Below are positions 1 through 10,703 of a stretch of 64,000 bases of DNA, in pieces. Numbering within the stretch: position 1 is the stretch's first letter; every line of letters begins with the position of its first letter. This DNA is from Panax quinquefolius (taxonomy: Eukaryota; Streptophyta; Magnoliopsida; Apiales; Araliaceae). The stretch is from the NCBI GenBank assembly GCA_020205615.1, contig CM035170.1, forward strand, positions 31,434,123-31,498,122, given 5' to 3'. The translations under genes were made by a program, and so were the position numbers. A model generated the notes under the pieces. The model saw only the letters and a list, made by a program, of their open reading frames with translations, was not told where the DNA came from and did no database searches.

Positions 1-2329
1 ACAAGAAAAGAGCAATTTATGTAAGATGAATAAGGTCACAAAAAAGCATTTAGGTTGTAAGGCCAACATTTTTGTTAAGGTTATTAGAGCAGCAGAAAAC
101 TAATTAGAGTTCAAGCTCTGGCAATCTTCAAATTGATTTTTGAAGAAACATTTCTATAATATAATTATACTATCACCACTTCATTAACTTAATATTCCCA
201 AATCCTTACCAACTCTTTCTTACTTATAAAAAAAGGTTTGTAAAGATCTGGAAATATTAATTTATAATATTTTTTTTTTGACAAGTTAAGATTAAGTTAC
301 CTAAAATATTTCCTTGGACATGTGCTGTTGGAGAACAAAGTTAAAGTAAAAAAACAAACCTAATCATTTATCAATTATAATACTTATGTGCCATCTGAAT
401 TCATACCATTAAACTTCTGGAGTAACACCTGGATGACAAGTCCACATTTTTGATTGCTTAGGATATGATTTGCTTTGGAGTCACTGTACTCATTAGTAAA
501 CCAAAGCTGTAAGTTACTATTTTTTGATAAGCAGTCCTCGATCTAAAACTTAAGATCTTGCTTTAAGAGCGATGAGCTGGTTGTTAGTTGACTAACCAAC
601 ATGACCTTCCTACTGTTGTTTGTCTTGCTATTTCTCAATTTTGGAGTGGACCTTAATACTTGATTGGTTGATGTCAGGTGTCCTTTCTAAAGAATAGAGT
701 CAATATTAAAAGTGGCACACCAAGCAGGTATTCCTTAGACTTGATATTTTTGGCAACTGTACCTAAACAAACTCAAACATCTAGACATTTGCTTATTTAT
801 TAGTAGTACATACAGTTCACCATGTTAAAACTATATTGTGTTATCAAATGCTTAATGATTTATTTAAAACATACTCTTGCTAAGTGACTGAGGTTCAAAT
901 GATGACACTTGATTCTTACCGTAAGTTGTTTGTTTGGATTATATATTTAGATTTTTTTTTTGTAGTTTGGTTACTGAGGAGCTTAAGGGTAACTTGGATC
1001 ATATTTGTCAAATGCAATGATCCAATTAAAACTTTACTTTTACTTTCGGAAATAAGATGTGATTTGAAAATTGGTTCTAGGAAATTGATTCTATTAAAGT
1101 TTATTTTACTGGTGGGAAATTGAACAGATCTATGCTCTTTTTGTTGTTCTCTAGTTTTAATTTTTTGTTCTTTGGGTATTGACTATCATTTTCAAAATAA
1201 TTATTTTCAGTTACAACCTAAAAATAGAAAGAGGATATGTTATCCAAAGTGTTTACTATGTTTTCTAGAAAACTAGAATCAAAGAATACAACATAAAATT
1301 AATTTGGAGGAAGGAAAGGGAAAAACATGTGACTGAATTAAAACCTGGATCATATATTTTATTGTAAAACTCTTCTGGAGGAAGAGAAAAACATATGATT
1401 TGAAATTTTCATGTAGGTTGCATCAAAGGTAAAGTGAATTTAAGATGAAACGATTTGGGGTTATTGTTTAAAGAGTGGTAGAATTTGATTTAATATATAT
1501 CAATACTATATTCTATGTAATAATTTGTCTCAGGTTGCAGGATATATTCTCGACTCTTTAACATTTTGACTATGCCTTATTAATAGTTTTGGATAAGTCT
1601 TACTCTTTTTTTAATTACCTCATTCACATGTATTTTTAACATAGTTTTATTTAATGATTTTGACCCTTTGGATTTGTGTTCTCACTCTCTCTCTCTCTCT
1701 TTCACAGCAGTAGCACACACAAAACACACACCCATTTGTACAAGAATGTCAAGGTATGAAAGTCTCTCTGACTAAGACTCTATATTTCTCTACTTCTCAT
1801 GCAGACACACAACACACATAATACATGCAAAAACACACACACGTAATTGTAACCAACCAAACACTCGCAAATCAAACTCACACACCATTATACTGCCACC
1901 AATACATATTTATGAGTTAAATCATTAAGCAAATGAACCGTTTGTTGAAATGGTACTAAGAATACTTTATGTGATTATAAGTCTACATTCATCCATATCT
2001 TTTCTTAAATAAATTGATAATTTATTACAATTTCTCTAAATTCTTACTTATATCAATCTAAATCATTCCCCCCACTACATACAAATGTGTGTGCTCATTT
2101 GTTTTTTAGATAATTCAGGGTAAAGTAAGGGTTCTTATGTTTTAGATTTACAGTTGTTTTATTTTGACTCATATATTTCGATAATTTTTATATTTTAAAT
2201 ATTTTCAGGTATATATTGAAGGATACATGGTGTAAGCTATAAAGAATATACTTGGTGTAAGCTGTAAAGTAAAGGGTCTTATGCTCAACATGTTGTTTCT
2301 CTATTTTCTGCATATATGTATTCTTTGTG
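1..2329. other. AT-rich DNA without recognisable gene
   Basis: No reading frame here has recognisable domains, biased composition or a plausible length; the longest frames are under 80 codons and hydrophobic because of T-runs. A CT-rich tract lies at about 1685-1702, followed by CA-rich stretches up to about 1890 that resemble degenerate microsatellites. No LTR termini, primer-binding site or polypurine tract was found. It may be old transposon-derived DNA or true intergenic sequence; the sequence does not decide. Confidence 0.6.
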
Positions 2330-3062
2330 TTCCGTCTTTTGTAAAGTTAGCTAATTATACATGGTTATGATGATTTTGGGTATGGAATGATGTTTTTTTT
2401 GTGGTTTGGATATGTATGGATGATTGTAAGTTTTGTAAACAGGTTTAGATTTTTCTTGATATCTATTTTTAAAGGAAACTCTGCCGAAAATTTCTTGAAA
2501 TTAGTAAAGATTAGCTTGATGTTTTGGTGGTTGGATGTGTTGATAATTGAGTATGTATTAATTTCTTCATGTATGTATTTTTTGTATTCCGTATTTTGTA
2601 AAGTTAACTAATTATACATGGTTATGATGATTTTGGGTATGGAATGATGGTTTTTTGGTGGTTTGGATATGTATGGATAATTGTAAGTTTTATAGACAGG
2701 TTTATATTTGTCTGGATATCTATTTTTAAAGGAAACTCTGTCGAATTTTTTTAAAATTAGTAACGACTAGCTTGATGTTTTGGTGGTTAGATATGTGTTG
2801 ATGATTGTGTGTATTTTGTGTGTTCCGTATTTTGTAAAGTTAACTAATTATACATGGTTATGATGATTTTGGGTATGGAATGATAGTTTTTTTGGTGGTT
2901 TGGATATGTATTGATGATTGTAAGTTTTGTAGACATATTTAGAATTTTCTGGATATCTATTTTTAAAGAAAATTTTTCCGAATTTTTTTGAAATTAGTAC
3001 CGGCTAGCTCGATGTTTTGGTGGTTGGATATATATTGATGATTAAGTATGTATCAATTGTTG
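2330..3062 (+). repeat. Three-copy tandem repeat, unit about 236-257 bp
   Basis: The phrase TCCGTATTTTGTAAAGTTA is followed each time by TGGTTATGATGATTTTGGG and then by a GGTTTGGATATGTAT block, an AAAGGAAACTCTGCCGAA block and a GATGTTTTGGTGGTTGGAT block. Unit starts are at 2331 (TCCGTCTTTT variant), 2588 and 2824, giving spacings of 257 and 236. The third copy fades near 3060. Units differ by substitutions and small indels. The apparent reading frame at 2387-2611 lies in unit 1 and does not persist in the other units, so the repeat is not coding. Confidence 0.85.
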
Positions 3063-3156
3063 TGGTGGTATATGTCTTTAGATACTGTAATATTTTTCGA
3101 ATTTTAATTTAATTTTTTCAATTCTGCGCTGGTCTTCTTGAATCTGGTTATAACTA

Positions 3157-3157
<1 letters not shown>

Positions 3158-3206
<49 letters not shown>
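3158..3206. repeat. AT dinucleotide microsatellite
   Basis: About 49 bases of uninterrupted alternating TA. It marks the broken left end of the Tat-like LTR. Further (TA)n runs inside this LTR lie near 3490-3508, 3565-3604, 3664-3694, 3758-3773 and 3839-3866. Confidence 0.95.
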
Positions 3207-3211
<5 letters not shown>

Positions 3212-3214
3212 CAT

Positions 3215-3490
3215 GATCAATAACCACGAAGCACCTCCATGGGGGATCAGAAAAGTAAATAAAACTGTAAAAGCTATCAACCGTCACGGAGGAAACTCCA
3301 GGCGGGACAAAATATAAATAAAGTCATAATATTGGCCAACCGCCACGAAAGGGACTCAAAGTGGACAAAATATAAATAAAAAGCATATAAAGCGATCAAT
3401 CGCCACAAGTAAACTCCAGGCAGGACGTAACGTAAATAAAGCTGTAAAAGCGATCACCCACCACAAAGTAAACTCTAGGTGGGACGAAAT
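3215..3490 (-). repeat. Tat-like LTR repeat beta, five units of about 59 bp
   Basis: Units are marked by variants of CCAGGCGGGAC at about 3240, 3300, 3357, 3416 and 3475. On the element's strand each unit reads roughly CCCGCCTGGAGTTTCCT..GTGGCGGTTGATCGCTTTTA. The CCGCC and GGCGG ends of the core can pair, and other units carry CCACC with GGTGG. The copy at 55661-55860 has four units, so the copy number varies between LTR copies. Confidence 0.85.
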
Positions 3491-3514
3491 ATATATATAT
3501 ATATATATGATAAA

Positions 3515-3561
3515 CGCATCGGATGTAAAATCTGTGCTCATCGAACAAAGTTCGACAACAG

Positions 3562-3609
<48 letters not shown>

Positions 3610-3880
3610 CTGAGTAAATGCACCGGATGTGAAATCCAGGCTCATCGAAATGAATATCGACCATAGTTCATATATATAAATATTTATATATATAAAAGCA
3701 GAGTAAACGCACCGGATGTGAAATCCAGGCTTAACGAACAGAGTCCGACCACAGTTTATATATATATATATATAAAAGTAGTAAACGCTCCATACCGATG
3801 TCTAGGCTCAATCGAGGCATAACTCGATAATGTTAGTCAATATATATATATATATATATATATATACAAAACTGAAACAA
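3515..3880 (-). repeat. Tat-like LTR repeat alpha, four units separated by (TA)n
   Basis: Units contain a GCTCATCGAAC variant at about 3535, 3642, 3733 and 3806, each followed by (TA)n of differing length. On the element's strand the core forms a short hairpin such as TCGAAC-TTT-GTTCGA or ATCGAG-TTATGC-CTCGAT. The matching array lies at 55195-55655. Confidence 0.8.
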
Positions 3881-4175
3881 AACCACAGACCAAAGTCCGG
3901 GCAAATGCGCGTAACACGACTCTCAACGTAAAGAAGGGTGTGTGCAGAGATGAAGAGAAAGACTCTAAAGTGTGTGAGAAGGCTTACAGTTGACTGCTAA
4001 AGAAGACTTCTATATCTTTAGAGTGGGTAAACACTGGCTTTTGTAGGTGCAAAAGGGCTATATATGAGCTCACATGTGTTTAAAATGAGAAAGTACACTG
4101 CATAGGGTAAGTGCAGAGAAAATTGGGCAGGGCTTCCTCGCCGTTTTCTCTTTCAAAATGGCCACCCCAAGCCCT

Positions 4176-4184
4176 CTATTTATA
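4176..4184 (-). promoter_or_regulatory. TATA box of the Tat-like LTR
   Basis: On the minus strand CTATAAATA sits inside CTCTATAAATAGAGGG, upstream of a purine-rich leader (AAAATGG, GAAAGAG). The same box is at 54833-54841 in the other LTR copy. Position and sequence fit an RNA polymerase II retrotransposon promoter; activity is inferred. Confidence 0.7.
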
Positions 4185-4564
4185 GAGGGTGGAGCCGCAG
4201 GTGTACCAGAGGCAACCCGGGTGGGCCCGGGTTTCTTGGGTCGGGTCATCTCGAAGTACGTGCACTCAAGCACTATAATGTCCACTCCAACTTTAAAAAA
4301 TGCAATCCAGGCATCCGTTTGAGGTATCTGAGACCTATTTGGACCGCCATTGTCGAGAGTTGTCACGATGGCATGGGACCGAGTTTGTCTGAAAGTCATT
4401 GAAGATGGGGCGGTGCCCTACGGTCTTCAAGCTTCAACTTTCATCCGTTACCCCGAACAATAGTCACTCGGGATTGGTTAGTCTTGTGGGACATCATTGC
4501 GTAGAGATGTTAAGACGACGTGGCATGGCATTGCGTTGACTAGATGACGATGTTTCCCCTCACT

Positions 4565-4925
4565 GATGTTATCGGATTAAATGATAAAGCGAGGCGTTGC
4601 TCGAGCTTGGCCGAGATTAGGCTCGTCTGCGATTGTTGAAGGTCCTCATTGTCATCTTTGAGGTGTGCCTGTCTTCCCGATGTTATCACCGGGTTGGTAC
4701 AGTGTATCTCATTATGAGCGCCGAGATTGAAGCTGGTCGCGTTTGAAGCAAGCATTTTTGAGGTTATCGCCGAAACTGCATTCCTTGCGGTTATCACCAA
4801 GGTTGGTGGCTATTTCCATGGTTGGGACTGAGACTGGATACCTCAGGGTTATCTCTGAGATTAATCGGTCTTCTCCGGTGTGTGTTCCGGTATTGGATCT
4901 GCACGCCTCGGGGTTATCTCCGAGG
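4565..4925 (-). repeat. Hairpin array in U3 of the Tat-like LTR (minus copy)
   Basis: Plus-strand hairpins include CCTCGG-GGTTATCT-CCGAGG (4906-4925), CTCAG-GGTTATCT-CTGAG (4842-4859), CCTTG-CGGTTATCAC-CAAGG (4783-4802), a CCCG/CGGG stem around TGTTATCAC (4676-4693), CCTCA/TGAGG (4644-4663) and CTCG/CGAG (4600-4615). The loop keeps GGTTATC (GATAACC on the element's strand) in most units while stems change in a paired manner. The matching array is at 54063-54437. Confidence 0.85.
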
Positions 4926-5789
4926 TTGGAATTGTTACTCCCAGGGTGGGCTCCGGGGTTGATGCTGAGCTTCCGGTAGTATCCGGTATGGATATGGATT
5001 TTCTTTCAGGGTTCCCTCTTAAAAGACGAATCTGTCCTCCTGCAATGTTAGTGACAGGTACAAAAAATTTCGAGTGTCTACAGATACATAATCAATAATA
5101 ATAAAATTAATAATCTGGCACAATAATAATATGATTCTGAAACTTTCTTACTCATGTCCATTACATAAAGTAAATGCGAAAGTAGGATACTTGAACAATG
5201 TAACTAATAGATTAGATACTTGCTCAATAATAATTGGAGTAAGTTCAAGAAACTTGCATAACATGATATACCTGTTTGCACGAAAGAAAAGTAGTACATA
5301 AGGTTTAGATACTTGCCTGAGCTCCTGCTTACAATAACACAACTTAGTTCTATCTTTTATATCAAAACCTATCATTAATAAGATCATTCGTTCAATTAGA
5401 ATAATATATCATATCACATAGTACTGCTAATTGCAGTCAACACATAACCTAATCACATTGTCACATATGTTTAACAGTCATTACATCATAAACAAACACG
5501 TATCTAGTCAAATTATCTAAGTCCAAATCAATTTCTGAAATATTTCGGTGTAACGACGGCTCTATCGGGTAAATATCAAGTCTAAGACTCTATCCTGCAG
5601 TTCAATAGTCGTTTAGATATTTTAAATATCAGTCATATTATTTTTTATAGCCTTATAATAATTTTTAAATAATTATTATACTTTATCATTAATTTTCAAA
5701 CTCTGAAATCATTATTAAATAATTTAAATATTAACTAATTCTATTATCATTAATATTAAATTAATATTAAACTATTAATAAAACCATTG

Positions 5790-6530
5790 CCAAAATATTA
5801 TAGTTATTTACAATAACTCAAAATATTTTAAAGTATTAATATTACCCTTAAATGATTTTTAAAACATTTAAAATCATTTTAAATAATTACCATTATTATT
5901 AGAATATTAATTTATTATTTATCAAAATATTAAAAGTCATTAGTTATAACTTAAAATATTTTTAATTCATTTATTTTCTTTTTAAATGATTTTTAATTCA
6001 ATAAAACTATTTTAAAACTATTTATTTAATATAATTATTAAATAAACTTAATATCATTAATATTAAATTATTAATGAAATTTACCTTTAAATATTAAAAG
6101 TTGTATTTTATAACTTAAAATATTTTTAAATTATTTGTTTTCATTTAAAATGATTTTATAATATTAAAATCATTTTTAATTAATTTTTAATATAATTACT
6201 AAATAAATCTAATATCATTAATATTTAATAATTAATGAAACTTATCTTAAAATATTAAAAGTTATGTTTTATAACTTAAAATATTATTAAATACCTTATT
6301 ATTATTTAAAATGATTTTAATACAATAAAATTATTTTAATTAATTTATTTAATGCATTTATTAAATAATTTAAATACCAATAATATCCAAATAAATATTA
6401 ATATTTATGAAAAATATGTTAAATTATTAAAAGTTAATTTTATAACTTAAAATAATTTTTAAAATAATTTTTGTAATTTTCGAATTTATTTACTATTTTA
6501 AATGATTTTTAGAATTTAAACTAATTAATT
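5790..6530. repeat. AT-rich tandem array, period about 133-171 bp
   Basis: The phrase TAACTTAAAATATTTTTA (first copy TAACTCAAAATATTTT) recurs at 5814, 5947, 6111, 6272 and 6443, i.e. spacings 133, 164, 161 and 171. Between copies the order is similar: an AAATGATTTT block, TTTATTTAATATAATTATTAAATAA, AATATCATTAATATT, then AAATATTAAAAGTT. Composition is nearly all A and T. No coding potential. Confidence 0.75.
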
Positions 6531-6795
6531 TTACTAAGTTAATCGTTAAAGCCTTTTGGCGCTGCGAAAGTGTCGCTATTGTGTTCTTGAGAAACCCGTA
6601 ATCTTGAAAGTCAGTTTCGAGTAACCTACTTTGTCCAAGATTAATTCAGTGCCTACTATGTTTATGGGCTAACTAATGGTCAGATCTTGTAGTGTTAATG
6701 TAACAATACATGAAACAACAATTAATAAGGTCATACTACATCACATTTGAAAGTTAAAAATCTTTGAAATCACTGTCAGGCGTGTTCATCATATT

Positions 6796-7437
6796 TCTGG
6801 GTTGCCCAGAAAATTTTAGTCATGGCCGGTCAACGCTTTTGTTGACCTTAAATCTGTCAATCTGTTCATGTTAAGTGTTTTCGCTTTCGTCAGCCGTATC
6901 TAGACAAACTATCAGAGAACATGTTTCAAGCCATGGTCAAGTCTAAACATAAATAATCAAAACGAGCTAAGGCTCGTAAAAATCAGAAATGTGAGATCGT
7001 TCTTCATTTCGGTTTTCCGAAATGAAGAACAGTTCGAGAGTGTATGTTTGGGCTTCCACTACCTGCTAGTCTTGTAATATTTTCATGATCTAAGAGTTCT
7101 AGTTTGTAGCTAGCATCCAAGACCACAAATCTATTACATAAAAATAGTATAACCACAACAGATCATGCAGATATAGGCCGGTCAAACCATGTCAGAAGAC
7201 ATGTTCTTGAATTTTCTAGAATTTCAAGAAACATATTTTGTGAACTAGTAAGCTAGTTTGACCTTCTATTGTGTTCAATACAATGATGATATAAGGGATC
7301 TAAAGGCATATATCTGTAGTAAACATAACAAGCTACAACTCAGTTACCATAACAGAATCAAAACAGCTAACATACGAAAGATCTGTAGACATGAACATAT
7401 TGTCGAACGTTCTGGGTAGCATCTGGGTTACCCAGAT
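6796..7437 (+). repeat. Direct repeat carrying a CTGGG/CCCAG hairpin
   Basis: TCTGGG-TTG-CCCAGA (6796-6810) is followed by TAGTCATGGCCGGTCAAC; ATCTGGG-TTA-CCCAGAT (7421-7437) is followed by TTGGTCATGGTCGGTCAAC. The copies are about 625 bp apart. The first copy also contains GGTCAAC-GCTTTT-GTTGACC (6828-6847). A partial trace, GCAACCCAGAT, sits at 7691-7701 just before gypsy A. Role unknown. Confidence 0.7.
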
Positions 7438-8871
7438 TGGCTTGGTCATGGTCGGTCAACCGACTTTCACCATCAATAACTTTCACTCTACAACAGATCT
7501 GACTCTAAATCAAGTTCTAGATTCAAGATCTCACAGCATACTACAACTCCAAAACAGAAAACACACCAAATAATAAACAGAGAGGGATCTACAGCCTCTA
7601 ACTTTTGCTTGTCAGACACAAAATAAGTTTTTTCCCAGATTTTGAAAAATGACAAATCCGAGCCTCTAGATGTTATGGATCTAACATCTAGCAACCCAGA
7701 TTGTAAGACCCCAACTTTTTGAATAAAGATTAAATTTTCTCGAAATATATTTTTGAATATTATGGTGTGGATTTGATATAATTTTATAATTGTGGGTAAT
7801 ATTTACAAATTTTGTAAAGTACGCAAGTTGTTATATAATATTCGATTGGTCGGGGAATACTCGTTTTAATAGAGAATATTCGTACAACGACACAATCATT
7901 GGTGGACCCCCACAACGGAATTATTATCGGATTGAGAAAACGACAAAAATACTTTATGAAAATAATGGCGGAAGTTTTACCGTTAACTGTTGAAACACCC
8001 GGTGTTAAAAGTATCTGATGTCTGGCGTGGTTGCATAGTAGCACACGCAGTATTGATTATTGATTCTTACGTGAGAAGTCACTCGGTTATACTCAATTAT
8101 TGCTCACGATAATTCTTTGCATCATATCTCTCGTATTATTGATTCAATTATTGTCACAATATCATTTGCATAATATATTATATTATTAAATCAATAATTG
8201 AGACGACAAAGTTATTCATATTATTATTTGCAATATTGACAATGTCTAGAAGTTATGTCAATGAGTGGTTTGGTCACCTAATTGCGTGTCAATAAGGAGA
8301 AATCCTTATCGGAAAAGCCCCTCTTTCACGGGAACGACACGTTTTGTTAAATATTGTGAATTATAATATTAATGATGAATAAGTTGTGTTGATTAAAATG
8401 AATTTTGATAGCTCCATTGTGTTGGGATTATTAGTGTTAGTGGAAATCAACATCTATTCCGATGATAATTGATGTCTAGGGGTTATATTGACAAATCGGG
8501 TAATTTATCAGATAAATGAGCAATTAATTGCTACTAATTCACATACTTATACAACTATTTGTTCACATTCGTGTACTATTGAATCACATTATTTACTATT
8601 AGGGGAGTTGGTGCAAGATTGATAATACTTGCATGACTAAGTTAAAAATGGAGGTATAGATGGAGTACTTATACTATAATTACATATTTTCACATGATTA
8701 TACTATTGATTCACATGATTGAACTATTGATTCACATTATTTACTATTAGGGGAGGTGGTGCAAGTTTGATAATACTTGCGGGACTAAATTAAAAATGAA
8801 AGAAAAGTTGGAGGTATTGTCTTGTAATTTTTGAGCCCCAAAACGTCTGCAATTATCGAAACTATATTTTC

Positions 8872-8880
8872 CTATAAATA
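8872..8880 (+). promoter_or_regulatory. TATA box in the 5' LTR of gypsy A
   Basis: CTATAAATA is followed by AGAAGCTCATTC and, about 60-100 bases on, a GAGAGAAA-rich leader. The same arrangement recurs in the 3' LTR near 16502-16511 and, reversed, near 18846-18855 and 53691-53700. Transcription probably starts 25-35 bases downstream. Confidence 0.7.
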
Positions 8881-9169
8881 GAAGCTCATTCTTCCTTCAT
8901 TTCTCACCAATTCACAAAAGCTTTAGAGCGATTATTATAGAGAGAAATTAGAGAGAGAAAGAAGAAGAGAAGTCTGCTACCTCACTATTTCAGTATCCAG
9001 TTTTTCCAAGGTAGGGAATATTATTTGTTGTACTCGTAGGGAGTATTATTTCTTTCTTATCCATGAAGAGAACTTCTATTATTCCATTCTTTATTATTCT
9101 AATGGAATAGCCTATATACGCGGGCTACCCAATACTTGGTGAAATTCTTCTGTTATTCCATTCTTTATC

Positions 9170-9455
9170 ATTACATTGGAACATCACATGCATGCGTTTA
9201 CTTGGGACACAGGTTCCATTATTTATCATTATGTTGGAACATCCTATCTCATGCGTTCTCTGGCGGACTGTTCCGTCTTTATTATTCTAATGGAATATCA
9301 CATGCATGCGCGTTTCTGTGGGACTGATTTCGTCTTTATTATTACATTTGAATATCCTATCTGCATGCGTTTCACGCGGACACTGATTCGTTATTTATTA
9401 TTACATTGGAATAACTTTTGCACATATGGTCTATCGCATGCACAGTGATTTCTTT
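9170..9455 (+). repeat. Five-unit 56-59 bp tandem array in the 5' LTR
   Basis: Units start at ATTACATTGGA or variants at 9170, 9228, 9284, 9341 and 9400. Each reads roughly TTGGAATATC, then CATGCATGCG or CATGCG, then GGAC, TTCCGT and TTTATTATT. The 3' LTR has the same number of units at 16801-17090, but with CTGTCTGTGCG in place of CATGCATGCG. Confidence 0.9.
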
Positions 9456-10519
9456 TGTTATTCCATTCCTTGTTATACTCAGTTGGTTAAAGTTTTTACT
9501 TCTATACTCCATGAAATTAGTGGAATATCCTTGATATTTGCGCTTCATCCAAAGATCTTTTCATGGAAATATTCTTTTGAGAATTCTTGAATTTTACTCT
9601 ACAAAGCAGTATCATGTTGACAATTTGGACATTATTAGTTCCTGTATAAATTAATTCTTGAACTTATTTTATTGAATTCTTATATCATTGTCATCATCCT
9701 CATGTTTATATTTTTTTGAAAGTCATCATGGCTTAGTGCATAGATGGACTTGGTATGATTATGACCGAGGATTATTCGATTGTAATCATGGTAGTAATGT
9801 TACAAATGATGTGGTAAAAGTCCTCATTGACCCGTAGTGCATTGATGGACAGTTGTTGGCATGATCATGACCATTAATGAATACACAAATATTCTTGGCC
9901 CGTAGTGCATGGATAATTGTGGTCGTGATACTAAAGAATATCCTTGGCCGTATTATAGGGGTGATTCGGTGATGTGGATTATTTATTAAGCTGAGTCCCA
10001 TCGATAAAAGTTATGAAAAACCTTTTAAATCATAAAAGATAGTAGATTTTATTCTCTACTTGACTCTTTTAATGGATTGCTTGTTCCGCTGCAGTTAAAC
10101 TTGATGGTTGTTATATTATATCAGTTTAACACTTTTTGAAGGCTATCGATAATATATTACGCATTATCTTAGTCATAATATTTCCCTCTTTGGGCTAGTT
10201 GAGCTCACCCTTTTACTTTAATTGTTCTTTTGAGAAATGAGAGCGTAGCGAGGAGGACTAGTCGGGAAGCGGAGTGATGGACCTGGATGATAGCAATAAT
10301 AGTCCTCACTATTCGTGAAATAGTGGGAAAATAAATGTAATAATATTGAATTTGAGTTTGTATATTGTCTAGACGACAATATTTGTATTAAAACTCATAG
10401 CTTATGTTTTGTCGTACTTTGCACGCACGGTTGTATAATTAAGTTGTATTTGTATTACATACCATGTATTTTGGCGACTCGAGATAGGTGATGTATACCT
10501 GTTTTGGGGGCGTCACAGT

Positions 10520-10531
10520 TGGTATTTAAGC
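10520..10531 (+). other. Primer-binding site-like sequence of gypsy A
   Basis: TGGTATTTAAGC begins two bases after the LTR end. It resembles TGGTATCAGAGC, the complement of the initiator Met-tRNA 3' end used by most plant Ty3/gypsy and copia elements, with three mismatches. It would prime minus-strand cDNA synthesis if functional; the mismatches suggest decay. Confidence 0.6.
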
Positions 10532-10703
10532 TTAGGGATATGATCCCTGGCTAAGATGTGAGACTAGAACTATGAGGGGAGAGACGGGGAATTCCTTCGC
10601 TAGTATGACCTACCTAAATTTTTTGGTATTTAATTGGTTGGTCAGAGTATAGAGATAATATGTTGCATGTCAATTAACCCTTGTTTTGTGGTAGTATTTG
10701 AAA

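Larger units (their letters stand above)
3150..5082 (-). mobile_element. Truncated LTR of a Tat/Ogre-like gypsy element
   Basis: Read on the minus strand from 5082 this starts TGTAGACACTC, as does the LTR at 53904, and it follows that LTR through the same landmarks: a hairpin array, a TATA box with short leader, and two types of tandem repeat separated by (TA)n runs. Similarity stops around 3150-3206, equivalent to about 55880 in the other copy, so the last ~0.8 kb of the LTR is missing. The DNA to the right of 5082 is not purine-rich on the minus strand, so this is a 5' LTR or solo LTR end rather than a 3' LTR. The left break lies in an AT microsatellite, so its exact position is uncertain. 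Confidence 0.8.
5083..7701. other. AT-rich unclassified transposon-like DNA
   Basis: No coding domains were found. On the minus strand, 5160-5330 has repeated GCAAGTATCTAA-like phrases resembling the LTR of gypsy D at 48665-48920, so part of this stretch may be a diverged minus-strand LTR of the C/D/E group. A five-copy AT-rich tandem array lies at about 5790-6530 and repeated hairpins at 6796-6847 and 7421-7437. The right boundary is the start of gypsy A. Confidence 0.45.
7702..10517 (+). repeat. 5' LTR of gypsy A
   Basis: Begins TGTAAGACCCCAAC and ends GGGGGCGTCACA. It is identified by the near-copy at 15341 and by opposite-strand relatives at 17432-20035 and 52248-53903. A TATA box lies at 8872-8880, a five-unit ~57-bp array at 9170-9455, and three diverged units with CCGTAGTGCAT and GATGGAC in the last 800 bases. 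Length is about 2.8 kb, long for a chromovirus LTR. Confidence 0.9.

Noticed and set aside
884..1123. 79-codon open frame on the plus strand
   Set aside because: T-rich hydrophobic translation with no domain, no neighbour support and no start context; typical of AT-rich non-coding DNA.
2387..2611. 74-codon open frame
   Set aside because: Lies within tandem repeat unit 1 and is not kept in units 2 and 3.
2330..3062. Centromeric satellite
   Set aside because: Only three diverged units; a satellite call would need long arrays.
3078..3623. Open frames rich in Ile-Tyr repeats
   Set aside because: They are translations of (TA)n microsatellites and LTR repeat units.
4070..4399. 109-codon minus-strand frame
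   Set aside because: Covers the promoter and leader of the Tat-like LTR; no matching frame is kept in the other LTR copy.
9136..9448. Overlapping frames with repeating peptides
   Set aside because: They translate the 57-bp LTR array; the equivalent frame in the 3' LTR (16767-17078) has a different peptide.
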